Part shown: positions 36,966-48,027 of the stretch, piece after piece
Position numbering within the stretch: the stretch's first letter is position 1
Layout of the letters: every line of letters starts with the position of its first letter
Assembly: GCF_002000085.1 (NCBI RefSeq)
Contig: NZ_MUZU01000006.1
Location: 220,965-284,964 of the forward strand
Source of the DNA: Pseudocolwellia agarivorans
GTDB lineage: Bacteria; Pseudomonadota; Gammaproteobacteria; Enterobacterales; Alteromonadaceae
Length of the DNA stretch: 64,000 nucleotides
Reading direction: 5' to 3'
Notes under the pieces: generated by a model
What the model was told of the DNA's origin: nothing
Database searches by the model: none
Seen by the model: only the letters and a program-made list of their open reading frames with translations
Made by a program: the position numbers and the translations under genes

Positions 36966-38438
36966 ATGTCGCAAGCAATACAATTAATTAACGGCCAATG
37001 GCAAGAAGGCCTTGGCCATCAAGTTTCATCATTAAATCCCGCAAAAAATGAAGTTATTTGGGAAGGTAAATCAGCGTCTCAAAATCAAGTAAACGAAGCT
37101 GTTTTGAGTGCCCGTGCAGCTTTTGAATTTTGGGCTGATTTAACAATTGATGATCGTCTAACTGTTATTAACAAGTTTGGTGAATTACTCGCGGAAAATA
37201 AAGAAAGCTTAGCACATACCATTGCTTTAGAAACAGGTAAGCCTCTTTGGGAAACACGTACCGAAGTAGGCGCAATGATTGGTAAAATTAATATATCAAT
37301 TAAAGCTCACGAAGAAAGAACAGGTACCGTTGAAAACCCTATGCCCGGCGCAAAGGCTTTTATACGCCACAAACCTCATGGCGTAGTGGCTGTATTTGGC
37401 CCGTACAACTTTCCGGGGCATTTACCTAACGGACACATTATTCCAGCCCTTATAGCCGGTAATACTATTGTATTTAAACCGAGTGAACTAACACCTAAAG
37501 TGGCTGAAGAAACTTTAAAAATTTGGCTACAAGCCGGTTTACCTCATGGCGTAATTAACTTAGTTCAAGGTGAGGTTGAAACAGGTAAAGCACTAGCAAG
37601 CCATCCGCAAATAGACGGACTGTTTTTTACTGGCAGTTCAACTACTGGGCAATTATTGCATGAACAATTTGGTGGGCAGCCAGGTAAAATATTAGCCTTA
37701 GAAATGGGTGGAAATAACCCATTAATTGTTAAAGATGTTGCTGATGTAAACGCTGTTGTTCACGATATTATTCAATCTGCCTTTGTAACGACAGGTCAAC
37801 GTTGTACATGTTCACGACGTTTATTCATAGAAAACAACGCAGCTGGCGATGCTATTTTAGAAAAATTAATTGCATCAACTCAAGCTATTAAGATTGGTTA
37901 CTTTGATGATGAAGAGCAGCCTTTTATTGGCTCAATGATCTCTGAAAAAGCAGCTTTAGGTTTAGTAGCAGCGCAAGCGCAATTACTTGAATTAGGCGGT
38001 AAAGCATTATTAGAAATGAAACACCTTGAAGTAGGCACAGGTTTTATTTCTCCGGGTATTATTGATGTAACTAATATTAAAGACATGCCAGACGACGAGC
38101 ACTTCGGGCCATTATTAAAAGTATACCGATACTCTGACTTAGATGCTGCAATTGATGAAGCGAATAATACCTCATTTGGTTTATCTGCAGGTTTACTATC
38201 AGACAGTGAAGAAACGTATCAACATTTTTTCCGTAGAATTCGTGCAGGTATTGTTAACTGGAACAAACCACTTACTGGCGCCAGCAGCGCAGCACCATTT
38301 GGTGGTATTGGAGCAAGTGGTAACCATAGAGCAAGTGCTTATTATGCCGCTGATTACTGTTCTTACCCTGTTGCTTCAGTTGAGGCAGAAAAAGTAAGTT
38401 TACCAGCAACATTAAGCCCAGGTATCACAATCAAATAA
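36966..38438 (+). CDS. astD: Succinylglutamate-semialdehyde dehydrogenase
   Basis: AstD oxidises N-succinylglutamate 5-semialdehyde with NAD. The 490-residue protein is an aldehyde dehydrogenase with the general-base Glu in [13 protein letters not shown] (about residue 247) and the nucleophilic Cys in [13 protein letters not shown] (about residue 281). The start ([19 protein letters not shown]) is AstD-like. It has AATGAGGA upstream and ends the ast segment, with a clear terminator 60 bases downstream. Confidence 0.95.
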   Translation: MSQAIQLINGQWQEGLGHQVSSLNPAKNEVIWEGKSASQNQVNEAVLSARAAFEFWADLTIDDRLTVINKFGELLAENKESLAHTIALETGKPLWETRTEVGAMIGKINISIKAHEERTGTVENPMPGAKAFIRHKPHGVVAVFGPYNFPGHLPNGHIIPALIAGNTIVFKPSELTPKVAEETLKIWLQAGLPHGVINLVQGEVETGKALASHPQIDGLFFTGSSTTGQLLHEQFGGQPGKILALEMGGNNPLIVKDVADVNAVVHDIIQSAFVTTGQRCTCSRRLFIENNAAGDAILEKLIASTQAIKIGYFDDEEQPFIGSMISEKAALGLVAAQAQLLELGGKALLEMKHLEVGTGFISPGIIDVTNIKDMPDDEHFGPLLKVYRYSDLDAAIDEANNTSFGLSAGLLSDSEETYQHFFRRIRAGIVNWNKPLTGASSAAPFGGIGASGNHRASAYYAADYCSYPVASVEAEKVSLPATLSPGITIK

Positions 38439-38497
38439 ACGTTATTTATCATTTTTACGAAAATAAAAGTAATGAAAACAAACAACCCCATTAAATT

Positions 38498-38521
38498 AGC
38501 TGGGATCCGTCCCAGCTTTTT
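38498..38521 (+). terminator. Terminator downstream of astD
   Basis: AGCTGGG (38498-38504) and CCCAGCT (38511-38517) form a stem with loop ATCCGT, followed by TTTT. It separates the ast genes from the DUF1338 gene, which therefore needs its own promoter. Confidence 0.88.
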
Positions 38522-38705
38522 CAAGAGTATCGATCAACTTTAGCCGTAACCTTATGGCGAATTAAACACACCTGTCTATTATTTATCATATAACGAGTTA
38601 CCTAGCTAAATGCATAACTGTTTATATGAACAAACGCATCAAAATGTGCTTATAACGCCATCAATTAACCATTAATTTGTTATAACGTATTTTAGGATAA
38701 TAATC

Positions 38706-39515
38706 ATGACACAAAACAATACAACAGCAGTAAAAGCACTATTTACCCATATCTGGAATAACTACCTAGACGTTACACCTTCGGCTTTAAAGATTCACGA
38801 CCTGTTAGGCTCAGGTAACGATTTAATTAACGACCATGTGGCTTATAGAACCTTTAACTCATCAAAAGTAAACATTGCAAAGCTCGCTTCTCATTTAACC
38901 GCTTTAGGCTATAAAGAATGTGGCGAATATCACTTTGAAGCTAAAAAGCTTTACGCAAAACATTTCGAACATGCAGACAATACATTACCGAAAGTGTTTA
39001 TCAGCGAATTATTAGTAGAAGAATTTCCACAACCTATTCAAGATATTATTAATAAAATGGTTGATGCTGTAAATTCAGATTCAATTAATCAAAGTAGCTT
39101 TTTATATTCAGGAACACATTGGCAAGTCAGTTATGCTGATTACCAAACATTGTTAGCAGAGAGTGAATATGCTGCTTGGATGGCCGCATGGGGTTACCGA
39201 GCGAATCATTTCACTGTAAGTATTAATCACTTAGCAAAGTTTGATGATATTGAAAGTGTGAACAGCGCAGTTAAAAATGGAGGATTTCCTTTAAATACCT
39301 CAGGAGGTGAGATCAAAGGTGACAAAACAGTCATGTTAGAGCAATCATCAACTATCGCCGACAAAGCTGAAGTAGTATTTACCGATCAAACCGTATTAAT
39401 TCCAAGTTGTTTTTATGAATTTGCTAAAAGATACCCTTTAGCGAATGGTGAGTTATACACTGGTTTTGTAGCTGCATCTGCTGATAAGATATTTGAAAGT
39501 ACTAATGCGAAGTAA
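38706..39515 (+). CDS. DUF1338 family protein (2-oxoadipate dioxygenase/decarboxylase-like)
   Basis: This 269-residue protein has the family start FTHIWNNYLDVTPSALKIHD and the block INDHVAYRTFNSSKVNIAKL, which carries the first His metal ligand of DUF1338/HglS-type enzymes. RANHFTVSINHLAKFDDIES holds the second His. Known relatives (HglS, YdcJ) are iron-dependent 2-oxoacid enzymes in lysine catabolism. This short form may have another substrate. Its position beside astD suggests an amino acid breakdown role. Confidence 0.8.
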   Translation: MTQNNTTAVKALFTHIWNNYLDVTPSALKIHDLLGSGNDLINDHVAYRTFNSSKVNIAKLASHLTALGYKECGEYHFEAKKLYAKHFEHADNTLPKVFISELLVEEFPQPIQDIINKMVDAVNSDSINQSSFLYSGTHWQVSYADYQTLLAESEYAAWMAAWGYRANHFTVSINHLAKFDDIESVNSAVKNGGFPLNTSGGEIKGDKTVMLEQSSTIADKAEVVFTDQTVLIPSCFYEFAKRYPLANGELYTGFVAASADKIFESTNAK

Positions 39516-39539
39516 ATCTTATACTATTATTCCAAATAA

Positions 39540-39568
39540 AAAGTGACTATCGACCTTTTAGTCACTTT
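39540..39568 (+). terminator. Likely terminator downstream of the DUF1338 gene
   Basis: AAAGTGACTA (39540-39549) pairs with TAGTCACTTT (39559-39568) around CGACCTTT-like loop bases. The T-run after it is short (three), so termination may be moderate. The A-run before it would also allow function on the other strand. Confidence 0.6.
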
Positions 39569-39756
39569 CCATCAAATAACTTACCTCGTCTCATATCACT
39601 TATTATTCCACCTTCATGGTTTTCCTTTATAAGAGAGATTTAGTGAAATAACACAATTAGAAAAACTCTGCATCGTTGTTTCGTTTAACTGAAATCTACC
39701 AATCTAATTCAAGTAACCATAATTTATAAAGAGCTATATCAATCGTTCTGATGGCA

Positions 39757-39781
39757 TAAAAAAGCCCCATAACGGGGCTTT
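39757..39781 (-). terminator. Terminator of the TonB receptor pseudogene
   Basis: On the minus strand AAAGCCCCGTTATGGGGCTTTTTT forms a strong stem (AAGCCCC/GGGGCTT) followed by a T-run, directly downstream of the receptor stop at 39803. Confidence 0.88.
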
Positions 39782-39802
39782 AGATAACTAATAGATTAAT
39801 TA

Positions 39803-42800
39803 TTAAAAATTAGCTGTAAAACCTAAACGTACTGAACGAGGTGTTTGCCATTGCTCAGCCGCACCATAATATTGATTAACAGTACCTGGCGATCTACGCG
39901 CTTCATAATGGTCATTAATTCGAACTGTATTTTGAGTGTCTAATACGTTGAATATATCTAATGACGCAGACATATCAACACCATTAAATTCAAAGCTATA
40001 TGTAGCAGATAAATCTACATTTAATGTCCAATCTGTTGTTCCATTTGAACCTCGAGGTGTTTTAATAAATGTACCATCAGCCTGTTGGATATAATATGTA
40101 TCACCATAGCTACCGAAAATATTAGGATCATTGTTTGGATGTCCTGCACCAAATGTATTCCTTGGGCGGCCACTTAATAAACTAGAATTCCAACCAACAA
40201 CTAGGTCTTCGCTTACATTATAACTACCAAAGAATTTTAAAACATGACGGCGATCATTAGCTAGATTACCATCTGCACCATCTAACAATGCAGGAAAATC
40301 GAAATCAGTTGTAATACCAGCATCATCTTGACCTGTATCAGATTTAACAGCACCTTCAAAGTTACCGTAGCTATGAGACCATGTGTAACTAAATGACCAA
40401 GCTAAATCATCCAATTGATAACGAATAGTTGTCTCTAAAGCATAATATTTATTTTTTGCTTTAGGTAGCTGAATAGTTGTGGCATTAGGATGAAGTGTTA
40501 ACGAACCTGGATCTGCAGTACCGTCAAAACGAGGATCATCAAACGGGTCTTCAATACCATCAGCTAAGTCATATGCGGTACCATTCCAGTAAACACCATC
40601 TTTATACCATGATGAGTCTTCACCTGGATTTAATAATACGCAATACGGGAATGCAAATGAACCACAGTAATCATCTAAAGCACTATCAACATAACGGTAT
40701 GTACCTTTCACTAGTAATGTGTATTCATCACTTAGCATCGTCTCATAACCTAAAATGTATTCAACCTTAGAGAATGGATCAGCTTCTTGAGCTTGGAAAA
40801 CATCTTTTCCTGGTACAGCACCAACACCATTAATAATGCTAGAAGATGATGCATCACCAGTTATAGGCTGCAGACCAACAGGTGTGCCATCAGCTGGATT
40901 AATACTATCAAAAGAATAATACGTTGTTACATCCGAAACACCTGATGCAGCACGGAATACAGTATTATTAGCTACAGGTAGGTAGTATTGACCAAATGTA
41001 CCATAAAACTTACTTTCACCTGCACCAGTAGGATCCCAGCTAAAACCTAAACGAGGAGCTACATCAGTTGTAAAATCTGTTAATGTTTTACCTGTAGTAC
41101 CTACGTTTGAGAACTCATCACGACGAAGGCCAATAGTTACAGTTAAATCATCAGTAACAGCCCACTTATCTTCAATATAAAATGCTTTGATATCACTCTC
41201 AAATTCACCACCACCAGCAAATATACGATCAAAAACTAAATCATGTGTAGCACCAGTTTCATTTCTATACAAAACACCAGATGAACCTTGAATTTCAGAA
41301 CCATTAGCTAATGAAGAATATGTATACGAATGTCCGCCAGCAGGAAGAGAAATATTCCTTGTAAAGCGAGTTTGATTCTCATAACCAAAATTGATGGTAT
41401 GATCACCAAATATGTATTCTACATCAATAGCCCACTGTTCATTTTCATCTAAGTTATCACCGAATTGAGTACCTGTACCACAACCTACAGCAGGATTTGT
41501 TGGGTTTGTACGACTATCAACAATATCTGCACAAAGAATATCTTCTGGACGAGTTTCATATTGTGTTTCAATTCGACCTGCCATAGCCGTAACAATTAAA
41601 TCATCTGTAATATAACCTGTATAGTTTAAACTATGGGTTTCACCGCCACGCATACGCAGTTGCCCCCCTTTACGATCGCCAATTTCATTAGTATTTGGAT
41701 CATAATCAAAAATTTCTTCAGTTGTATCGCTTCGATTTGAATATCCAAAATAAGATAAACGATGATTATCGCTAATGTCCCAATCTATTGTTGCGCCCCA
41801 GAATAAATTATCACTTCCTGATGAATCACGTGTTCTCCATTCATCATCTGCTAAGTATTGCTTACGAGTCGAGGGATTCCATGAAAACTCACGCTGATAA
41901 TCTCTAGCGTTTACAATTGCATACATGAACAATGTATCTTCAATGATTGGACCGCCTACAGAAAAAGTTAAGTCTGTTTCATCTCTAGTATCATTTTCAG
42001 TATTACGATATACCTTGCCCGTACCACCATTACCACGAGAAATACGACCTTCACTTCTTAATGAGTTTGGTACTATTGAAGCGGTAGCCGAAAATTCCCA
42101 TTCATTCGTACCACTTTTAGCTGTAGCATTCACCATACCCCCAGTAGCACGACCGTATCGAGCAGAATATCCACCAGTTTTCACTTGAAATTCTTTATAA
42201 AATTCGAAAGGTAATTCCCCACAACCTAATCCTTGACGAGTGTCAGTCACTTCCATGCCATTTATATAACATACATTTTCAGAAGGAGATGACCCACCAA
42301 ACGATGCAACATTACCAAAATTCCCATCCCCTTGAATAACACCTGGAGCTAATAAGGCTACAGCTGTTATATTACGAGCAACAGGAAGGCGATCGATTTC
42401 AACTTCACCTAATACAAGACCTGAATCTGAAGCTGTAATATCAATAGTTGCAATAGAAGACCCTACAACTTGTATTACTTCTGTATCATCTGCGCTAGTT
42501 ACTTCAAAGTTAGTAACGCTATTTGTACCTAATATAGATCTAGCTTTTGATTCGCATATATTGTATTGCCTTTAAGTACGGTTACGGTATAAGTACCAGA
42601 TGGTAATTTAGCAAGCCGATAGCTACCATCTTCTTTTAAATCAACTGTTCGTGTTTGTCCCGTATCATCATTAACCGCTCTAACTTGGTAACCGGTATTA
42701 TTACCATTGCTAATAGTAACATTTCCAAGTAAATCATCGGCAAAAGCGATATTAGTAGTTAGAACAGAGCATACTGCCGCGGCAGCTAATGACCTTTTAA

Positions 42801-42825
42801 ACGTTTTAGATAAATTATTTTTCAT
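39803..42825 (-). pseudogene. Oar-like TonB-dependent receptor broken by a one-base frameshift
   Basis: The ATG at 42825 starts a signal peptide (LAAAAVCSVLTTNIAFADD) and a carboxypeptidase-regulatory-like domain that stops after YANQKLDLY (42529). The adjacent frame, open from about 42533, continues LGTNSVTNFEVTSADD, then plug motifs (YINGMEVTD, YSARYGRATGGMVNATAKS) and a long barrel ending RSVRLGFTANF. Adding one T near 42533 would join them into about 1007 residues (3023 bases is one short of 1008 codons). It is an otherwise intact receptor, probably for a peptide or large substrate, so the break is recent or a sequence error. Confidence 0.85.
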
Positions 42826-43206
42826 GTTTATAGTTCTCTTTGGACTAGAAATAAAATTATTATAATTAGATTTTTGCGATCCATAACCACGTTACAAATC
42901 GTAACAACTCCGACATCTTTCCGTGTAGGCAAGGGTAATTCAATTTTTTTGAGACGAAAGTACTGTTATATACGATTAAATTTCATAATTATTTCAACAC
43001 ATTGTTTTTATTAGCTTTTTATTATTTAACTTAATTACCCTTAAAATAAGCTTAACTAAGTTTGCATTGACTAATCTCCCTATATCTTTTAGTTTGAGCA
43101 TAGCAGCTAGGACATAACTCCTTACACTGAACCGCTGTACTAATAAAGTTCAGGTAATACTTGTATTTATAATACGTACTTAACTATAGCTTAAATTTTT
43201 AATTAT
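42826..43206. other. Intergenic region upstream of the receptor pseudogene and DUF3802 gene
   Basis: This 381-bp AT-rich region separates divergent genes. It contains the small dyad GTTAC-AAATC-GTAAC (42891-42905) and a TATAAT on the minus strand (42864-42859) suited to the receptor gene. No ORF was found. Confidence 0.45.
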
Positions 43207-43563
43207 ATGGTCACAGATAAAAATGGTTACATGCATTTAATTGAATACTTAACTGAACACTTAAGTTTATTTGAAAATATGCCGCATTCTCCTAACAGCA
43301 TATCTCCTTCAATTATTGAAACAATTGAAGAAGAATTAGGTGAACAAATAATAAATGTATGCCTGCAAAACAGCAACTTAACATTTAATCAACGCAACAC
43401 TATTGTAAGAGAAGTTGATTCTATTTTATATGATCTAGAAGAAATATTATCTACAGTAGTAAATAATCCTATATCTACAGAACAGTTATCTTTTATTAAA
43501 GAATTTGCGCTTTTAATCAAGAATTTATTTGATAGCGAAATCAACTCTTACAACTCACAATAA
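43207..43563 (+). CDS. DUF3802 family protein
   Basis: This 118-residue protein shows the DUF3802 pattern known from Vibrio and Shewanella: DKNGYMHLIEYLTEHLSLFE at the start, REVDSILYDLEEIL in the middle and FIKEFALLIKNLFD at the end. It is acidic and mainly helical. The function is unknown. The gene is 8 bases before the OsmC-like gene and probably co-transcribed with it. Confidence 0.75.
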   Translation: MVTDKNGYMHLIEYLTEHLSLFENMPHSPNSISPSIIETIEEELGEQIINVCLQNSNLTFNQRNTIVREVDSILYDLEEILSTVVNNPISTEQLSFIKEFALLIKNLFDSEINSYNSQ

Positions 43564-43571
43564 GGAATTGA

Positions 43572-43982
43572 ATGAATACAGTAGTTAAGTGGGCAAACGA
43601 TGAATTATTTGTCGGTTACACTGAATCAGGGCATTCTATTTTAATGGATGCTAATAATGGTAAATTAGCGCCAACCCCGCTAGAAAATGTTTTAATATCA
43701 CTCGGAGGCTGTTCATCTGTCGACGTTGTCAGTATTTTAAAAAAGGCAAAACAAGATATTACTGGTTGCGAGGTAGTGATAGAAGGCACTCGAGTCAACT
43801 CTATTCCTAAATTATTTTCAGATATACATCTAACGTTTATCATTACGGGAAACAAAATTAATCACAAACATGTAGATCGTGCTGTGAGCTTATCTGCCGA
43901 TAAGTATTGTTCTGTGGCATTAATGCTAAACAAAACGGTTAACATTACTCACAGTTTTGAAATTAAATCAGATATAAGCTAA
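43572..43982 (+). CDS. OsmC family protein, YhfA type
   Basis: This 136-residue OsmC-fold protein has LISLGGCSSVDVVSILKKAK (first Cys about residue 49) and SADKYCSVALMLNKT (second Cys about residue 116), the pattern of YhfA-like members. The second Cys lies in a helix, unlike OsmC/Ohr peroxidases, so peroxidase activity is uncertain. It ends 12 bases before the stop of the convergent phosphoribulokinase gene. Confidence 0.85.
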   Translation: MNTVVKWANDELFVGYTESGHSILMDANNGKLAPTPLENVLISLGGCSSVDVVSILKKAKQDITGCEVVIEGTRVNSIPKLFSDIHLTFIITGNKINHKHVDRAVSLSADKYCSVALMLNKTVNITHSFEIKSDIS

Positions 43983-43994
43983 AAATGGGCTTAA

Positions 43995-44894
43995 TTATAA
44001 ATCACTCATCCAATCCAGTTGCTTATTTGCTTTTTCTTTTTTACGCATAATTTCTTGAATAAGAGGTGTTAATAGTAGCTCCATAGCTAACCCCATTTTT
44101 CCGCCAGGCACAACAAGTGTGTTGACACGAGACATAAATGCCCCATCAATCATATTAAGATAATATGGAAAATCGACTTTAGTCCCCTCCCGAAATCGAA
44201 TAACAACAAAGCTTTCATCAAGTGTAGGAATAGCTTTAGCACTAAAAGGGTTTGAGGTATCTACGGTAGGCACACGTTGAAAGTTAATATGAGTACGGGA
44301 GAACTGTGGTGTAATAAAGGATATATAATCCTCCATACTTTTAACAATACTTGCTGTAACAGCCTCTCGAGTATGACCTCTTTGATTTGTATCTCTGACA
44401 ATTTTTTGGATCCACTCTAGATTAACAATAGGTACCATACCAATAAGTAAATCTACATGCTGAGCTACATCATTTTTTTCTGTCACTACACCGCCATGAA
44501 GCCCTTCATAGAATAGTAAATCTGTTCCTTCACCCAACTCTTCCCAAGGAGTAAAAGTGCCCGGCATTTGGTTGTAAGGTACAGCTTCATCAAAAGTATG
44601 CAAATACCTTCTCATTTTTCCTTGGCCTGTTTCAGAATAGTCTTTAAACAAGTTTTCTAATGCGTCAAAGTCGTTTGCGGTATCACCGAAATAACTAATA
44701 TTACGTTTATCTTCCCTCGCTTTTCTTTTTTCTAAATCCATTTCTTGTCTTGAATAACGATGAAAACTATCACCTTCAACTTTAGCTGATGAAATACCCA
44801 ATGAACGAAAGATATGCTCAAAGGAATCAGTTGTTGTAGATGTACCTGCACCAGATGATCCAGTAACAGCTATTATAGGGTTTCTTGACGACAT
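43995..44894 (-). CDS. Phosphoribulokinase
   Basis: This 299-residue protein has a Walker A loop GSSGAGTSTTTDSFEHIF at its start and GDSFHRYSRQEMDLEKRKAR, with WEELGEGTDLLFYEGLHGGV later. It matches the short class I (PrkB-like) phosphoribulokinase found in many heterotrophic gammaproteobacteria. These lack RuBisCO, and in such species the true role is unclear. No carbon fixation gene is in the window. DUF3802 and YhfA-type genes converge on it. Confidence 0.88.
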   Translation of the reverse strand: MSSRNPIIAVTGSSGAGTSTTTDSFEHIFRSLGISSAKVEGDSFHRYSRQEMDLEKRKAREDKRNISYFGDTANDFDALENLFKDYSETGQGKMRRYLHTFDEAVPYNQMPGTFTPWEELGEGTDLLFYEGLHGGVVTEKNDVAQHVDLLIGMVPIVNLEWIQKIVRDTNQRGHTREAVTASIVKSMEDYISFITPQFSRTHINFQRVPTVDTSNPFSAKAIPTLDESFVVIRFREGTKVDFPYYLNMIDGAFMSRVNTLVVPGGKMGLAMELLLTPLIQEIMRKKEKANKQLDWMSDL

Positions 44895-44983
44895 AAATGG
44901 TATCCAAAAAAAGGTCGGTATTTGTTATACGAATAAAACTTTGTGGGGTCAAGCTATAGGGGTAAAATTATTAAATTTTTAAT

Positions 44984-45014
44984 AATAAAAAACGGAGCCT
45001 AAGCTCCGTTTTTA
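44984..45014 (-). terminator. Terminator of the alpha operon
   Basis: On the minus strand ACGGAGC, loop TTAG, GCTCCGT is followed by a run of T. It lies just downstream of the rplQ stop and ends the rpsM-rplQ operon. Confidence 0.92.
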
Positions 45015-45038
45015 ACGTAAAAACATCTCAAAATAGAG

Positions 45039-45440
45039 TTATGCTTCTACAGCTTCTTCAACGATCTCAGCATCTTCAACTACTGGACGATCTACAAGCT
45101 CTACATAAGCCATTGGCGCTTTATCACCAGTACGGAAACCACACTTTAAAATACGTGTATATCCACCTGGACGTTCTTGATAACGAGCACCAAGTTCGCT
45201 GAATAAAATACCTACAACTTCTTTATCACGTGTGCGAGCAAATGCCAAACGGCGGTTTGCTACACTGTCGGTTTTGGCCAATGTAATTAGTGGCTCAACA
45301 ACGCGACGTAATTCTTTAGCTTTAGCAACAGTCGTTTTAATAACGCCGTGTTTTACTAAAGAACTTGCCATATTGCGGAACATCGCCTGGCGATGACTGC
45401 TATTACGGTTTAACTGGCGACCGCTTTTACGATGACGCAT
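45039..45440 (-). CDS. rplQ: 50S ribosomal protein L17
   Basis: L17 lies near the exit tunnel of the large subunit. The 133-residue protein starts [20 protein letters not shown], the invariant N-terminus, and has [20 protein letters not shown] near residue 93. The tail after residue 115 ([14 protein letters not shown]) is acidic and longer than in E. coli (127). It is the last gene of the alpha operon, 42 bases after rpoA. Confidence 0.97.
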   Translation of the reverse strand: MRHRKSGRQLNRNSSHRQAMFRNMASSLVKHGVIKTTVAKAKELRRVVEPLITLAKTDSVANRRLAFARTRDKEVVGILFSELGARYQERPGGYTRILKCGFRTGDKAPMAYVELVDRPVVEDAEIVEEAVEA

Positions 45441-45482
45441 AAGTTAATCCTTATCTCAACTATTTAAAAAACAATGATCGAA

Positions 45483-46472
45483 TTAGTCGTTATCAGCAAT
45501 GCTTTCAGGCGGCCAGTTTTCTAGGCGCATACCTAGAGACAAACCACGAGATGCTAATACGTCTTTAATTTCAGTTAATGACTTCTTACCTAAGTTAGGT
45601 GTTTTAAGAAGCTCAACTTCAGCACGTTGTACTAAATCACCAATATATTGAATCGCTTCTGCTTTCAAACAATTTGCAGAACGAACAGTAAGTTCTAAGT
45701 CATCCACAGGACGAAGTAAGATAGGATCGAAAAGTGGTTTCTCTTCTTTCTGCTCTACTTCAGTCACATCGCGTAATTCTACAAACGCATCTAGCTGCTC
45801 AGCTAAAATTGTTGAAGCGCGACGGATAGCTTCTTCCGGATCTAATGTACCATTAGTTTCCATATCTAGAACTAATTTGTCCAAATCTGTACGTTGTTCA
45901 ACACGTGCAGAATCAACATCATAAGCAATTCTTACAACTGGGCTAAAAGACGCGTCTACTAATAAACGGCCAATAGCACGATCGTCTTCCTCGGCATCGC
46001 GACGTGCTGAAGCAGGTACATATCCTCTACCCATTTCAACTTTAATTCGCATATTTACTGAACCATCACCTGTTAAATTACAGATTACATGATCTGGATT
46101 TGCAATTTCTACATCACCATCATGTTGAATGTCAGCAGCCGTTACAGGGCCTTCACCGGACTTAGTTAAAGTAAGAACGGCTTCATTTTTGCCTTCTAAA
46201 CTTATTGCTAGTCCTTTAAGGTTAAGCAGTATTTCAATGACGTCTTCTTGAACACCTTCTTTACTGCTGTACTCATGAAGTACGCCGTCGATTTCTACTT
46301 CTGTTACGGCACAACCCGGCATAGAAGATAAAAGGATGCGGCGTAACGCATTACCTAAAGTGTGACCAAAACCACGTTCTAATGGCTCTAAAGTTACCTT
46401 AGCTCTAGTCGGGCTAAGTGTGTCAATATCTACCAATCGTGGTCTAAGGAATTCGGTTACAGAACCCTGCAT
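45483..46472 (-). CDS. rpoA: RNA polymerase alpha subunit
   Basis: The 329-residue length equals that of E. coli. The N-terminal domain (about 1-230) has [20 protein letters not shown] for dimerisation and core assembly. The C-terminal domain (about 245-329) has [20 protein letters not shown] and [20 protein letters not shown], the DNA- and activator-contacting surface. It lies 24 bases downstream of rpsD. Confidence 0.98.
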   Translation of the reverse strand: MQGSVTEFLRPRLVDIDTLSPTRAKVTLEPLERGFGHTLGNALRRILLSSMPGCAVTEVEIDGVLHEYSSKEGVQEDVIEILLNLKGLAISLEGKNEAVLTLTKSGEGPVTAADIQHDGDVEIANPDHVICNLTGDGSVNMRIKVEMGRGYVPASARRDAEEDDRAIGRLLVDASFSPVVRIAYDVDSARVEQRTDLDKLVLDMETNGTLDPEEAIRRASTILAEQLDAFVELRDVTEVEQKEEKPLFDPILLRPVDDLELTVRSANCLKAEAIQYIGDLVQRAEVELLKTPNLGKKSLTEIKDVLASRGLSLGMRLENWPPESIADND

Positions 46473-46496
46473 TATGTCCTCTCTTAAAGTGCAACT

Positions 46497-47117
46497 TTAC
46501 TTAGAGTAAAGTTCAACAATCAACTGTTCATTAATTTCGGCAGATAAATCTGAGCGATCAGGGATGCGTTTGAAAACACCTTCTAATTTCTTGTTATCTA
46601 CTTCAACCCAAACTGGCTTCTCACGTTGTTCAGCTAATTCTAAAGCTGCGATAATGCGTGCTTGAGATTTAGATTTTTCACGTACAGAAACTACATCTTC
46701 GGCTTTTACAGTGAAAGATGGAATATTAACAACAACACCGTTTACTGTAATAGCTTTATGGCTTACAAGTTGACGAGCTTCAGCTCGAGTACTTGCATAA
46801 CCCATACGGTATACAACGTTGTCTAAACGTTTTTCTAAAAGTTGTAATAAGTTTTCACCTGTATTACCTTTTAGACGTGCCGCTTCTTTATAGTAGTTGC
46901 GGAACTGTTTTTCAAGAACGCCGTATATACGACGAACTTTTTGTTTTTCACGAAGCTGAATACCATAATCAGAAAGGCGACCTTTACGTGCACCGTGCTG
47001 ACCTGGAACCATTTCGAATTTACATTTAGTGTCAATTGCTCTTACACCGCTTTTAAGGAATAAATCTGTTCCTTCACGACGACTGAGCTTTAACTTAGGA
47101 CCTAAATATCTTGCCAT
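46497..47117 (-). CDS. rpsD: 30S ribosomal protein S4
   Basis: S4 starts small-subunit assembly and represses its own operon. The 206-residue protein has [20 protein letters not shown] and the S4 RNA-binding domain ([20 protein letters not shown], about residues 93-112). A leader resembling the E. coli S4-binding pseudoknot lies upstream of rpsM, so autoregulation is probable. It is 21 bases after rpsK. Confidence 0.98.
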   Translation of the reverse strand: MARYLGPKLKLSRREGTDLFLKSGVRAIDTKCKFEMVPGQHGARKGRLSDYGIQLREKQKVRRIYGVLEKQFRNYYKEAARLKGNTGENLLQLLEKRLDNVVYRMGYASTRAEARQLVSHKAITVNGVVVNIPSFTVKAEDVVSVREKSKSQARIIAALELAEQREKPVWVEVDNKKLEGVFKRIPDRSDLSAEINEQLIVELYSK

Positions 47118-47138
47118 GTTCTTTCTCCAACTTTCCTA

Positions 47139-47528
47139 TTAAACGCGACGTTTCTTAGGAGGACGACAACCATTATGAGGAATAGGTGTAACGTCAGTAA
47201 TGTTGGTGATTTTAAAACCAGCAGCATTTAAGGCACGGATAGCAGATTCTCGACCTGGACCTGGACCTTTAACGAACACTTCAATATTCTTCAAACCAAA
47301 CTCTTGTGCAGCTTTACCCGCACGATCTGCAGCAACTTGTGCAGCAAATGGAGTAGATTTACGTGAACCACGGAAACCTGAACCACCAGCAGTCGCCCAA
47401 GATAAAGCATTACCTTGACGATCTGTAAGAGTCACGATTGTGTTGTTGAAAGATGCATGGATATGAGCCATGCCATCAGCAACTTGTTTTTTTACGCGTT
47501 TACGCGTACGTACAGGTGTTTTAGCCAT
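47139..47528 (-). CDS. rpsK: 30S ribosomal protein S11
   Basis: S11 forms part of the small-subunit platform. The 129-residue protein has the invariant [20 protein letters not shown] and the C-terminal [18 protein letters not shown]. The conserved PHNGCRPPK segment is intact. It sits 13 bases after rpsM in the alpha operon. Confidence 0.98.
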   Translation of the reverse strand: MAKTPVRTRKRVKKQVADGMAHIHASFNNTIVTLTDRQGNALSWATAGGSGFRGSRKSTPFAAQVAADRAGKAAQEFGLKNIEVFVKGPGPGRESAIRALNAAGFKITNITDVTPIPHNGCRPPKKRRV

Positions 47529-47541
47529 TGTCTAGTTCCTC

Positions 47542-47898
47542 TTACTTCTTAATTGGCTTACGAGGACCTTTACGTGTGCGCGCATTAGTTTTAGTGCGTT
47601 GACCACGTAGAGGAAGACTGCGACGGTGGCGAATACCACGGTAGCAACCTAAATCCATAAGACGTTTAATATTCATTGAAACTTCACGGCGTAAATCACC
47701 TTCAACGGTGAATTTATCCACTTCAGCACGAAGCAAATCAATTTGAGCTTCGTCCAATTCACTGATCTTAGTTGTTTCTGCAATACCTGCACCAGCACAA
47801 ATTGACTTTGCGCGAGTTGCTCCGATACCGTAGATCGCAGTAATGGCGATTACTGCATGCTTACGATCAGGGATGTTAATGCCAGCGATACGGGCCAC
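47542..47898 (-). CDS. rpsM: 30S ribosomal protein S13
   Basis: S13 contacts the P-site tRNA and large subunit. I start it at the GTG at 47898, eight bases after GGAG, which gives [20 protein letters not shown] and the usual 118 residues. A GTG two codons earlier is only two bases from the site. The use of GTG in front of a leader pseudoknot matches E. coli. It is the first gene of the alpha operon. Confidence 0.96.
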   Translation of the reverse strand: MARIAGINIPDRKHAVIAITAIYGIGATRAKSICAGAGIAETTKISELDEAQIDLLRAEVDKFTVEGDLRREVSMNIKRLMDLGCYRGIRHRRSLPLRGQRTKTNARTRKGPRKPIKK

Positions 47899-47966
47899 TA
47901 ACACATCTCCTATTCTTAATTAAAATTACATCAGGTTGAAAAGCCCGTTAGGATACTCAACCCGTC
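47899..47966 (-). promoter_or_regulatory. Alpha-operon leader, S4-binding pseudoknot type
   Basis: On the minus strand the leader reads GTTGAGTATCCT, then AACGGGCTTTTCA, and ends with AGGAG and the GTG start. These segments closely follow the E. coli alpha-operon mRNA (GUUGAGUAUCCU...ACGGGCUUUUCA), which forms the pseudoknot bound by S4 to block translation. Autogenous control of rpsM-rplQ is therefore likely. Confidence 0.8.
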
Positions 47967-47986
47967 TCTTTCTTGCAATCGAAGCG

Positions 47987-48014
47987 GCATTATACAGAGT
48001 TATCTGTATAATGC
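47987..48014. repeat. Perfect 12-bp inverted repeat between rpmJ and rpsM
   Basis: GCATTATACAGA (47987-47998), loop GTTA, TCTGTATAATGC (48003-48014). Each arm contains TATAAT when read on one strand, so a -10 element for the alpha operon (minus strand, 47994-47989) lies inside the dyad. There is no U-tract, so it is not a normal terminator of the spc operon. Confidence 0.7.
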
Positions 48015-48027
48015 TACTGCTAAAGAT

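Noticed and set aside
42525..42545. Programmed -1 frameshift in the TonB receptor gene
   Set aside because: No slippery heptamer in the correct frame and no downstream stimulator were seen, so a one-base deletion or sequence error is simpler.
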